Source: Collinsella sp. (GTDB taxonomy: Bacteria; Actinomycetota; Coriobacteriia; Coriobacteriales; Coriobacteriaceae). Taken from it: 8,295 nt of DNA. Shown piece after piece: positions 1 to 6,110 of this stretch. The stretch spans positions 1 to 8,295 of the forward strand of contig WGSR01000063.1 of the NCBI GenBank assembly GCA_014871545.1. The letters run 5' to 3'. Made by a program: the position numbers and the translations under genes. Position 1 is the stretch's first letter. Every line of letters starts with the position of its first letter. The notes below the pieces were generated by a model, which saw only the letters and a list, made by a program, of their open reading frames with translations, had not been told where the DNA came from and did no database searches.

Positions 1-1435
1 CCAGAAAACGCAAGCGCTCCAGGATTTCCTTGACGATGCGCCCGCCGATAAACTGTTGGCGCTCGGTGAGCTCCAGGCCCTCAAAAAACTCGAGCGACTC
101 ACGGCACGACAGGCAACAAACCTCGTAAATGGACTTGCCGCCCACGGTGACGGCGAGCATCTCAGGGCGCAAACGAGCGCCGTGGCAGCTCGAGCACGGT
201 TCCTCGCGAATGTACTTCTCCAAGCGCGCCTTGGTGTTCTCGTTCGTCGTCTCGGTATAGCGTTCGTACAGGATGTTGCGAACGCCCGAAAACTTGGTAT
301 CCCACTGGCTGCGACGTCCGTCGAGCTTTTGGTAGTCGACCGAGATCTTCGTATCGCCCAGGCCATCCAAGAATGCACGACGCACGCGAGGGGGCAAGTC
401 CTCCCACGGCGTATCGGTGCTCACCTTAAAGTGTTTGCAGACCGCAGCAAAAATCTGCGGATAGTAGTTCGAATTGCCAAACAGGCTACCAAAGACTCCG
501 TCGGCAATGGACTTCGAGGGGTCCTCGATCAGCGCCTCGGCATCAACGGTTTTCTTAAAGCCCAGGCCGTCGCACTCAGGACATGCGCCATAGGGAGCGT
601 TGAACGAAAAATCACGCGGCTGAAGATCGTCAATGGAGTGACCATGCTCCGGGCACGCCAAGGCCAACGAATACTCCAGCAGCTCGCCCTCGGTCCCCTC
701 GGGAGCATCACGATTGGGCAGCATGTACACGTTTACATTGCCGTGAGCCAGCGCGGTCGCCTGCTCAACAGACTCGGCGATACGGCCCAGAGAGTTCTCA
801 CGGATCACGATGCGATCGACCAGGACCTCGATATCGTGCTTGAACTTCTTGTCCAGATCGATCGGATCGTCGAGCGAGCGCACTTCACCGTCGACACGCA
901 CGCGGCTAAAGCCCTCGGCACGAAGGTCCTCAAACAGTTTGGTGAACTCGCCTTTTCGCCCGCGCACCACCGGTGCCAGCACAAACGCGCGGCGGCCCTC
1001 CCCCGCCGCCAAGACCTTGTCGGCAACCTGGTCGGTCGTCTGGCGCTCAATGACGCGGCCGCATTCGGGACAGTGCGGGGTGCCCACACGGGCGAACAGC
1101 AGGCGCAGATAGTCATAAATCTCGGTTACGGTGCCAACCGTCGAGCGAGGGTTTTTAGACGTCGTCTTTTGGTCGATCGACACCGCCGGCGAAAGGCCGT
1201 CGATTGAATCCAAGTCGGGTTTGTCCATCTGGCCCAAGAACTGGCGCGCATAGCTCGAAAGGCTCTCGACGTATCGACGCTGGCCCTCGGCATAGATAGT
1301 GTCAAATGCCAGCGAGCTCTTGCCCGAGCCAGAAAGACCGGTAATGACCACGAGTTGGTCACGCGGAATGGAAACATCGATATCACGGAGGTTGTGCTCA
1401 CGAGCGCCGCGAATAACGATAGAAGAATCAGACAT
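1..1435 (-). CDS. uvrA: UvrA, excinuclease ABC subunit A (N-terminal half, cut by window edge)
   Basis: UvrA is the ATP-dependent damage-recognition subunit of nucleotide excision repair; it loads UvrB onto damaged DNA in the cytoplasm. The open frame covers about 478 residues from the ATG at 1433-1435 (reverse strand) to the left edge, roughly half of the usual ~940. Residues 33-40 read GLSGSGKS, the first Walker A motif, followed by the typical SLAFDT and YARQFLGQM stretches. The zinc module is at residues 261-288: C261, H264, C285, C288, followed by DGLG. The spacing matches the E. coli four-cysteine module but the second ligand is His. A later CxxC-bearing stretch (CSSCHGARLRPE) is the usual region before the first ABC signature, which lies beyond the window. 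I saw no frameshift where I checked the reading frame by hand. A strong double Shine-Dalgarno precedes the start. The identification is secure; only the left end is missing. Confidence 0.97.
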   Translation of the reverse strand, partial: MSDSSIVIRGAREHNLRDIDVSIPRDQLVVITGLSGSGKSSLAFDTIYAEGQRRYVESLSSYARQFLGQMDKPDLDSIDGLSPAVSIDQKTTSKNPRSTVGTVTEIYDYLRLLFARVGTPHCPECGRVIERQTTDQVADKVLAAGEGRRAFVLAPVVRGRKGEFTKLFEDLRAEGFSRVRVDGEVRSLDDPIDLDKKFKHDIEVLVDRIVIRENSLGRIAESVEQATALAHGNVNVYMLPNRDAPEGTEGELLEYSLALACPEHGHSIDDLQPRDFSFNAPYGACPECDGLGFKKTVDAEALIEDPSKSIADGVFGSLFGNSNYYPQIFAAVCKHFKVSTDTPWEDLPPRVRRAFLDGLGDTKISVDYQKLDGRRSQWDTKFSGVRNILYERYTETTNENTKARLEKYIREEPCSSCHGARLRPEMLAVTVGGKSIYEVCCLSCRESLEFFEGLELTERQQFIGGRIVKEILERLRFL

Positions 1436-1440
1436 GGAAG

Positions 1441-1453
1441 CTCCTTGCCTCCT
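1441..1453 (-). promoter_or_regulatory. Double Shine-Dalgarno of uvrA
   Basis: On the minus strand the sequence before the uvrA ATG reads AGGAGG (1448-1453), one base, then AAGGAG (1441-1446), with 5 bases to the start codon. Either can pair with the 3' end of 16S rRNA; the nearer one has the better spacing. This fixes the uvrA start and suggests efficient translation. Confidence 0.85.
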
Positions 1454-1463
1454 ATTGCATCGA

Positions 1464-1469
1464 ATCATA
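1464..1469 (-). promoter_or_regulatory. Candidate -10 box of uvrA
   Basis: The minus strand reads TATGAT here, five of six matches to TATAAT. Transcription would begin near 1457, giving a leader of about 22 bases that just includes both Shine-Dalgarno sequences. No good -35 hexamer is visible at 16-19 bases upstream, so this is a tentative call from position and a partial match. Confidence 0.4.
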
Positions 1470-1496
1470 CTGCCGATGAGTTTAGCGCACTCGACG

Positions 1497-1510
1497 CGCA
1501 CAGATGTTCG
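1497..1510. promoter_or_regulatory. Candidate LexA (SOS) box upstream of uvrA
   Basis: The site reads CGCAC-AGAT-GTTCG on the plus strand (CGAAC-ATCT-GTGCG on the minus strand). The Gram-positive and actinobacterial LexA operator core is CGAAC-N4-GTTCG, so nine of ten defined bases match, with one half-site perfect. It lies about 61 bp upstream of the uvrA start, in the divergent region. uvrA is a classical SOS gene in many bacteria, which supports the call. The site sits just upstream of the candidate -10/-35 region rather than over it, so either the true promoter is slightly farther upstream or LexA acts from the upstream edge. It could also affect the divergent gene at 1629. Confidence 0.6.
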
Positions 1511-1576
1511 TAATACAAGATTCGCAGACCTTTAGCTTTGCGTATCGGGTGCTTCGTTTCTCGAAATGCCGTGGAA

Positions 1577-1618
1577 AGGTTACAGTAACCTAATACTGAA
1601 CTTAATTTGCTGTAACAG
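1577..1618 (+). promoter_or_regulatory. Palindrome pair and possible promoter before the LTA-synthase-like gene
   Basis: Two short palindromes stand directly upstream of the gene at 1629. The first is AGGTTAC-A-GTAACCT (1577-1591, perfect 7-bp arms). The second is CTGT-A-ACAG (1610-1618). Their centres, 1584 and 1614, are 30 bp apart, about three helical turns, and they share the GTAAC half-site. A possible promoter lies between them: GTTACA (1579-1584, 4/6 to the -35 consensus), a 16-base spacer, and CTTAAT (1601-1606, 4/6 to the -10 consensus). If so, the first palindrome overlaps the -35 box and the second the transcription start, the arrangement expected of a repressor. The regulator is unknown. 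GTTACAG and CTGTAAC could also pair in RNA or single-stranded DNA. Confidence 0.4.
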
Positions 1619-1628
1619 AGGAACGTCC

Positions 1629-3782
1629 ATGACCGAAGATATCCCCCTTGAAATCACTTCGAGCGACATGGCCAATCTGCCCATATTCATCGCCGTCCTT
1701 ATCGTGGCCACCGTCGTCGTGCGCGTGTATTTTTCAATCAAACACAATGAAAAGCCGCCCATTGCCCGCGTCTTTTGGTGCGCGACGCTCCTCATCCCGC
1801 TCGGCGTGGTAGCTGCATGGATTACGAATCAATTGCTCGTAAATGAGGACAGTTCCCTATGGGTCCTTTCTTATTCGGCGCTCGGTGCTGCCGCCGTCAT
1901 ACTTCTTGTCGAACCCTTGGTTTCGGGACTTATCGACCAAACCGATCTTGCGACGGGAACGGTTGCCTGTATTTGCCGTGACATCCTTGTCATCGCCGCT
2001 GTTTCAGCGCTCTCGTTCGTTTCACTCGAAATTGCCTGTAACGAAACGTTCTATCGCATTCCCGCCAACTCATTCGGGTTTTCCGTCGGGCTGCTCGCGA
2101 CGGTTCTGCTCTCCCTTTATTTGCTGGGACAGCGTCATGGAGGCGTCATGGCCCTCGTGCCCGTCGCCTGTTGCATCCTTGGCATTGCCGAGCACTTCGT
2201 CATAACGTTTAAAGGCGAGGCCATCCTGCCAAGCGATATCTTGGCCCTTGGCACCGCAATGGAGGTGAGCGAGGGATACGAGTTTACCTTTACCGCCGGA
2301 ATCGTAACCTCTCTCGCCCTGCTGGAGATTTCCCTGGGGCTTCTTTCGCTTATCCGACCGAGAAAGCTCCGTACGCCCACCCATGTCTTCCCCGCAATCG
2401 CCGCCAACCTCTGCGCTTTTCTGCTAGTGACCGTTGTGGGGCTCTCGGGCTTTTCCAGCATCGACTTGGAGCAGGCGCTGAATTTTGGATTTGACCGTTG
2501 GCAGCCCATCACCACGTATGCGTCTCAGGGTTTTATCACTTCGTTCACCGAAATGGTCAACGAGTTGCCCATTGAGAAACCCGAAGACTATACGCCCGAT
2601 GAGGCGCAGAGCATCGAGCAGGAGCTCGCCGCCACCTACGACAGCACGTATGGCTCGAGCGAGCAGCGCGCGGCGGCCGTTGCCCAGTTCAATGAAATCA
2701 AGCCGACGATTGTTGCCGTCATGAACGAGAGTTTTAGCGACCTTTCGTGCTTTGAGCAGCTCCAGGCGGCCGGGTACACCGGCCCCGCATTCTACAACTC
2801 GCTTCCCGACACACTTGTTCGCGGCACCATGCTCGCTTCGGTCGCCGGTGGCGGAACGGCGAACTCCGAATTCGAATTTTTAACCGGAGCGACAACGGCC
2901 TTTGTCGGATTGGGCAAAATCCCCTATCAGCTGTATCAGATGAATGGCGTCAACAGCCTGGCAAAGGACCTTAAAGAGCTTGGGTATACCGTTACGGCTA
3001 TGCACCCGCAAAACCCCGTCAACTACCATCGAGATAAAATCTATCAGCAGCTGGGCTTTGGAGACTTTCTTTCAATCGGCAATTTCGAAGGTGCGCCCTG
3101 TTACCATGCCGGCGTATGCGACTACGCCACCTACGACAAGATACTCGACCTGCTTAGAACCGACGAAGCCCCACAGTTCATCTTTGACGTCACGATGCAA
3201 AATCACGGCGGCTACGACTATGGCACCGTTCCCGCCGAGGAGCTGACAAACTATTGGGTCGAGGGAGCCAGCGAGGGTGCCAATAGCGCGCTCAACACCT
3301 ATCTTACCTGCATCAACGCATCCGACCGGGACCTCGAGTACTTTATCAACGAGCTCCGCAATATCGGCAGACCGGTTGTCCTTGTCTTTTTTGGCGACCA
3401 TCAGCCGAGCGCCGCAACGACTCTCAACGACGAGCTGTACCCTCAGGAAGATACGGCAAGCCACGCTTTCCGTATCTATCAGTCGACATATTTCGTCTGG
3501 GCTAACTATGAAATCGCCGGCAATACCGAGCTCAACGTCTACGACACCGTCGGGGCAAACGAGATTGCAGCCATTACCCTTAATAAGATCGGCGCCCCGC
3601 TCACCGACTATCAAAAGGCTCTACTTGCAACAAGGTCAGATGTGCCCACCATCAATGTCGCCGGCTACCTTGGTGCCGACGGGCTGCGCTACGACTTGGA
3701 ATCTGAAGACAGCCCATACGCCTCGACGATCGACAAGCTGCAGCGCATGCAATACCTCGAGTTCGCCAGCAAAGTTCAGTAA
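1629..3782 (+). CDS. LTA-synthase-family sulfatase-fold membrane protein
   Basis: This 717-residue protein belongs to the lipoteichoic-acid-synthase/phosphoglycerol-transferase family: polytopic membrane enzymes whose extracellular sulfatase-fold domain transfers glycerol-phosphate (or a related group) from lipid to an envelope polymer or glycolipid. About eight hydrophobic segments lie near residues 17-37, 46-70, 77-101, 113-136, 147-167, 171-193, 220-242 and 253-275. The extracellular domain begins near 355. Visible active-site elements are E367 (MNES), nucleophile T410 (GGGTANSEF), H459 and R468, H526 (QNHGG) and D590-H591 (GDHQP), matching by pattern S. aureus LtaS E255, T300, H347, R356, H416 and D475-H476. 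The position of LtaS W354 is Tyr466. The ATG at 1629 is chosen over an in-frame ATG at 1566 because AGAGGA (1617-1622) sits six bases before it. The exact polymer made cannot be read from sequence. Confidence 0.88.
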   Translation: MTEDIPLEITSSDMANLPIFIAVLIVATVVVRVYFSIKHNEKPPIARVFWCATLLIPLGVVAAWITNQLLVNEDSSLWVLSYSALGAAAVILLVEPLVSGLIDQTDLATGTVACICRDILVIAAVSALSFVSLEIACNETFYRIPANSFGFSVGLLATVLLSLYLLGQRHGGVMALVPVACCILGIAEHFVITFKGEAILPSDILALGTAMEVSEGYEFTFTAGIVTSLALLEISLGLLSLIRPRKLRTPTHVFPAIAANLCAFLLVTVVGLSGFSSIDLEQALNFGFDRWQPITTYASQGFITSFTEMVNELPIEKPEDYTPDEAQSIEQELAATYDSTYGSSEQRAAAVAQFNEIKPTIVAVMNESFSDLSCFEQLQAAGYTGPAFYNSLPDTLVRGTMLASVAGGGTANSEFEFLTGATTAFVGLGKIPYQLYQMNGVNSLAKDLKELGYTVTAMHPQNPVNYHRDKIYQQLGFGDFLSIGNFEGAPCYHAGVCDYATYDKILDLLRTDEAPQFIFDVTMQNHGGYDYGTVPAEELTNYWVEGASEGANSALNTYLTCINASDRDLEYFINELRNIGRPVVLVFFGDHQPSAATTLNDELYPQEDTASHAFRIYQSTYFVWANYEIAGNTELNVYDTVGANEIAAITLNKIGAPLTDYQKALLATRSDVPTINVAGYLGADGLRYDLESEDSPYASTIDKLQRMQYLEFASKVQ

Positions 3783-3842
3783 GCCCGCCCATTCGCTTGG
3801 ACCCATCGTATTGCAAGCACGCTCGGCCCAAATGCATCGCAA

Positions 3843-3872
3843 ATGACTCCCGCTCGCAAACGAGGGTACAAT
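3843..3872 (+). promoter_or_regulatory. Candidate promoter of the mrp operon
   Basis: ATGACT (3843-3848, 4/6 to TTGACA) is followed by an 18-base spacer and TACAAT (3867-3872, 5/6 to TATAAT). Transcription would start near 3879, about 49 bases before the mrp ATG. The -10 box overlaps an upstream in-frame ATG at 3871, which therefore would not be transcribed as a start codon. A small inverted repeat, CTCG-CAAA-CGAG (3853-3864), lies in the spacer. The rest of the 145-bp gap after the preceding gene shows no convincing intrinsic terminator. Confidence 0.5.
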
Positions 3873-3891
3873 GACGCTCGTGTCACACCAC

Positions 3892-3905
3892 GGGGCCCCG
3901 GCCCC
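3892..3905 (+). other. GC-only hairpin in the mrp 5' leader
   Basis: GGGGC-CCCG-GCCCC forms a five-pair all-GC stem with a four-base loop. It would lie about 13 bases into the predicted leader and ends 9 bases before the Shine-Dalgarno. There is no U-tract after it, so it is not a terminator. It could protect the 5' end of the message or tune translation, or it may be a chance product of GC-rich sequence. Confidence 0.35.
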
Positions 3906-3927
3906 AACATATACAAAGGAGTCATAC

Positions 3928-4758
3928 ATGGGTTGCGAGCACGCACAGGCCGCCGGCGGACAAACGTCGCCGTCGCAATTTGAGGAGAACACGCTGTCCG
4001 AGGTCAAACGCGTCATCGCCGTGCTTTCCGGCAAGGGCGGTGTCGGCAAGTCGTTTGTCACCGGTGCCATCGCCACCGAGCTTGCCCGTCACGGCCACAA
4101 GGTCGGCGTCCTCGATGCCGACATTACCGGTCCCTCTATCCCCAAGATGTTCGGTATGAGTGGACGCCACGTCCATGCCCTTGGCAACCTTATGCTGCCC
4201 GAAATCTCCGAGCACGGCGTCAAGGTCATGAGCTCCAACCTGCTGCTCCAAAACGAGACCGACCCCGTCCTTTGGCGCGGTCCGGTCATCGCAGGCGCCA
4301 TTAGGCAGTTCTGGAGCGAGACCTCGTGGGGCCCCATCGACTACCTGTTGGTCGACATGCCTCCGGGAACAGGCGACGTCGCTCTCACCGTCTTCCAGTC
4401 ACTGCCCGTCGACGGCATCGTCATCGTCACGAGCCCGCAGGATCTGGTCTCGATGATCGTCGCCAAGGCGGTCAACATGGCCGAGAAGATGAACGTCCCC
4501 ATTCTGGGCATTGTCGAGAACATGAGCTATATTGAGTGCCCCGACTGCGGCAAGAAGATTGAGGTCTTTGGCAAGAGCAAGCTCCCCGAGGTCGCAGATC
4601 GCTATAACCTTGACATCTTGGGCCAGCTTCCCATTAATCCGGCACTCGCCGAGGCCTGCGATAAGGGCGAGGTCGAGACCGCGCTGCCCGATGACATGTT
4701 GCCCAAGGCAGTCTCTGCCGTCGAGGCCATTACCCCGCACGAGACCGACGAGGCCTAA
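3928..4758 (+). CDS. mrp: Mrp/ApbC-type P-loop ATPase, Fe-S cluster carrier
   Basis: This 276-residue cytoplasmic protein is of the Mrp/ApbC/NBP35 family, which holds and transfers Fe-S clusters to apo-proteins using a deviant-Walker P-loop ATPase. Residues 35-42 read GKGGVGKS (deviant Walker A with the signature lysine K36), D63-A-D65 is the Walker A' segment (DADITGPSIPKMFG), and 143-150 read DMPPGTGD. C204-P-D-C207 is the family's dimer-bridging cluster-binding CxxC. The short N-terminal tail carries only C3 and H5, not the cysteine-rich tail seen in some clostridial relatives. The ATG at 3928 is chosen because AAAGGAG (3915-3921) lies six bases upstream; an in-frame ATG 19 codons earlier overlaps the candidate -10 box. 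The next gene starts immediately after the TAA stop, so the two are probably co-translated. Confidence 0.93.
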   Translation: MGCEHAQAAGGQTSPSQFEENTLSEVKRVIAVLSGKGGVGKSFVTGAIATELARHGHKVGVLDADITGPSIPKMFGMSGRHVHALGNLMLPEISEHGVKVMSSNLLLQNETDPVLWRGPVIAGAIRQFWSETSWGPIDYLLVDMPPGTGDVALTVFQSLPVDGIVIVTSPQDLVSMIVAKAVNMAEKMNVPILGIVENMSYIECPDCGKKIEVFGKSKLPEVADRYNLDILGQLPINPALAEACDKGEVETALPDDMLPKAVSAVEAITPHETDEA

Positions 4759-6030
4759 GTGAACGCGAGCGCCTTCTATGACGTCCTGGTAATCGGCGGC
4801 GGGGCTTCAGGCCTCGCCGCTGCCATTACGGCCGCACGCGCTGGCAAAAGCGTCTGCATCGTTGAGCGCGATGTCGCCTGTGGCCTTAAGCTCCTTGCGA
4901 CCGGTAACGGCCGCTGCAACCTCTCCAACGAATCGATTGATCCTCAGCGGTATAACCACCCCGCATTCGTCGAATCCGTCATGGGCCCCCAACCCGAACA
5001 AGAGCTTATGGGTTTCTTCTCCTCGCTGGGCATCATGACAACCTCCGAGGAAGGCCGGCTGTACCCGCGCTCCCTTCGCGCAGAATCGGTGCGCGACGCG
5101 CTTCTCAACGTTTGCGACCGCCTAGGTATCACCTTAATCTGCGGAGCCAACGTTGCCTCGGCGCACAAAGTTTCCGAAGGCTGGGCACTCCAAATAGACC
5201 GTCCTGCGCGGGCGCTCAAGGCAAAAAAGCACGACGACCGAAAATCGGAGCTCCGCTCGCTTCGGAAGGCACTCGCCGATGTCCCTCGCAAGAACGAGGC
5301 CCTGCAGGCGCATGCCGTAATTATCGCCACGGGCGGCAACCCCACCGGTATCGCCGATACGTTTCGCCTCCCCCTCACTTCGCTGCGCCCCATCCTCTGC
5401 CCCGTATCGGCAACGGTCGTCGGCGATCGGGCAGCACTCAAGACGTTGGATGGTCTGCGCGTCCGCGCCCGCTTGACGCTCACCCGTAACCATAGTGAGC
5501 TCTGGCACGAAGACGGTGAAGTACTGTTTCGAACCTTCGGCATCTCGGGCGTCGCTGTCTTCAACCTCTCCCGTCGTATCCAGCGCGGCGATACGATCCT
5601 GCTCGACGTTTTCCCCGACCTCTCTAAAGACGAGTTGCTCGATATGCTCAACCGGCGCGTTAAGCTGCTCGGCGGCTTTTCGCCCCGCGATCCCCGTTGG
5701 CTCGACGGCATGCTCGCCCCGCAACTCTCCCGCGTCGTCTGTACGGCGTTCGAGCAGTGCCATCCAGGCTCCAACGATGTCATCCACCTGGTCTCGATTC
5801 TCAAGCACTTTAAGTTGCTCGTCGAGGGAACAGCCGAGGAGCGCTCGGCGCAAGTCACGCGTGGTGGCGTATCTGTCGAGAGCATCTCAACACCCAGTCT
5901 ACGCGCGCGCTGCGTTGTCGACGCCCCGCTTTACGTCTGCGGCGAAGCACTCGACATCGACGCCGATTGCGGAGGCTTTAACCTTGCGTGGGCCTGGCTC
6001 TCGGGCATTCGCGCTGCAAGCAGCTTGTAG
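4759..6030 (+). CDS. HI0933/BaiN/YhiN-family FAD-dependent oxidoreductase
   Basis: This 423-residue flavoprotein belongs to the HI0933-like family (COG2081), which includes E. coli YhiN and C. scindens BaiN, the latter reported to act in bile-acid 7-dehydroxylation; most members have no known substrate. The FAD Rossmann motif GGGASG is at residues 13-18, with E36 at the end of the second strand. The family motif appears as KLLATGNGRCNLSN (44-57), usually SGGGRCN. RTFGISGVAVFNLSR (258-272) and the C-terminal CGEALDIDADCGGFN (394-408) are also typical. The segment after ATGG (190-193) is about ten residues shorter than in YhiN, and a basic charged stretch precedes it at about 149-181. The GTG start directly follows the mrp TAA, with GAGG (4750-4753) inside mrp as the ribosome site, implying translational coupling. 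The substrate is not predictable; a bile-acid role would be speculation. Confidence 0.88.
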   Translation: MNASAFYDVLVIGGGASGLAAAITAARAGKSVCIVERDVACGLKLLATGNGRCNLSNESIDPQRYNHPAFVESVMGPQPEQELMGFFSSLGIMTTSEEGRLYPRSLRAESVRDALLNVCDRLGITLICGANVASAHKVSEGWALQIDRPARALKAKKHDDRKSELRSLRKALADVPRKNEALQAHAVIIATGGNPTGIADTFRLPLTSLRPILCPVSATVVGDRAALKTLDGLRVRARLTLTRNHSELWHEDGEVLFRTFGISGVAVFNLSRRIQRGDTILLDVFPDLSKDELLDMLNRRVKLLGGFSPRDPRWLDGMLAPQLSRVVCTAFEQCHPGSNDVIHLVSILKHFKLLVEGTAEERSAQVTRGGVSVESISTPSLRARCVVDAPLYVCGEALDIDADCGGFNLAWAWLSGIRAASSL

Positions 6031-6040
6031 CCGCGCAGTC

Positions 6041-6046
6041 TATAAT
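6041..6046 (+). promoter_or_regulatory. Consensus -10 box before the second flavoprotein gene
   Basis: TATAAT matches the -10 consensus exactly and stands ten bases after the preceding stop codon. No convincing -35 hexamer lies 16-18 bases upstream (inside the 3' end of the previous gene), and there is no TGn extension. If used, transcription starts near 6053, and the hairpin at 6061-6084 falls in the leader of the next gene. A perfect hexamer in GC-rich sequence is suggestive but can be chance. Confidence 0.45.
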
Positions 6047-6060
6047 CAAAAACGCATTCG

Positions 6061-6084
6061 GGCCGTCTGGAATACCGGACGGCC
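6061..6084 (+). terminator. Intrinsic-terminator-like hairpin (terminator or attenuator)
   Basis: GGCCGTCTGG (6061-6070) pairs with CCGGACGGCC (6075-6084) through ten base pairs, one of them G-U, closing an AATA tetraloop. The following bases are pyrimidine-rich (CTCTTTCTTGCCTC), a mediocre U-tract. It lies between the two flavoprotein genes and ends 14 bases before the Shine-Dalgarno of the second. It may end the mrp operon or only weaken read-through. If the -10 box at 6041 is active, it is also a leader hairpin. Confidence 0.6.
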
Positions 6085-6110
6085 TCTTTCTTGCCTCTAA
6101 GGAGACCTCG

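Noticed and set aside
56..1207. Long plus-strand open frame (383 codons) opposite uvrA
   Set aside because: It lies entirely antisense to a clearly recognised uvrA, its translation resembles no known family, and long antisense frames are expected in GC-rich genes.
1566..1628. Upstream ATG adding 21 residues to the LTA-synthase-like protein
   Set aside because: It has no Shine-Dalgarno, runs through the palindromes and candidate promoter, and a well-placed AGAGGA marks the ATG at 1629.
3795..3818. GCTTG/CAAGC inverted repeat after the LTA-synthase-like gene as a terminator
   Set aside because: It has only five pairs around a 14-base loop and no T-tract.
3871..3927. Upstream ATG adding 19 residues to Mrp
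   Set aside because: It overlaps the candidate -10 box and lacks a ribosome site, while AAAGGAG precisely serves the ATG at 3928.
4944..5885. Minus-strand open frame of 313 codons opposite the first flavoprotein gene
   Set aside because: It is antisense to a gene with clear family motifs, and its composition (Ser/Arg-rich, no motifs) is that of a shadow frame.
5988..6110. Upstream start extending the second flavoprotein by 41 residues
   Set aside because: It would overlap the preceding gene and read through the hairpin; AAGGAG at 6099-6104 supports the ATG at 6111.
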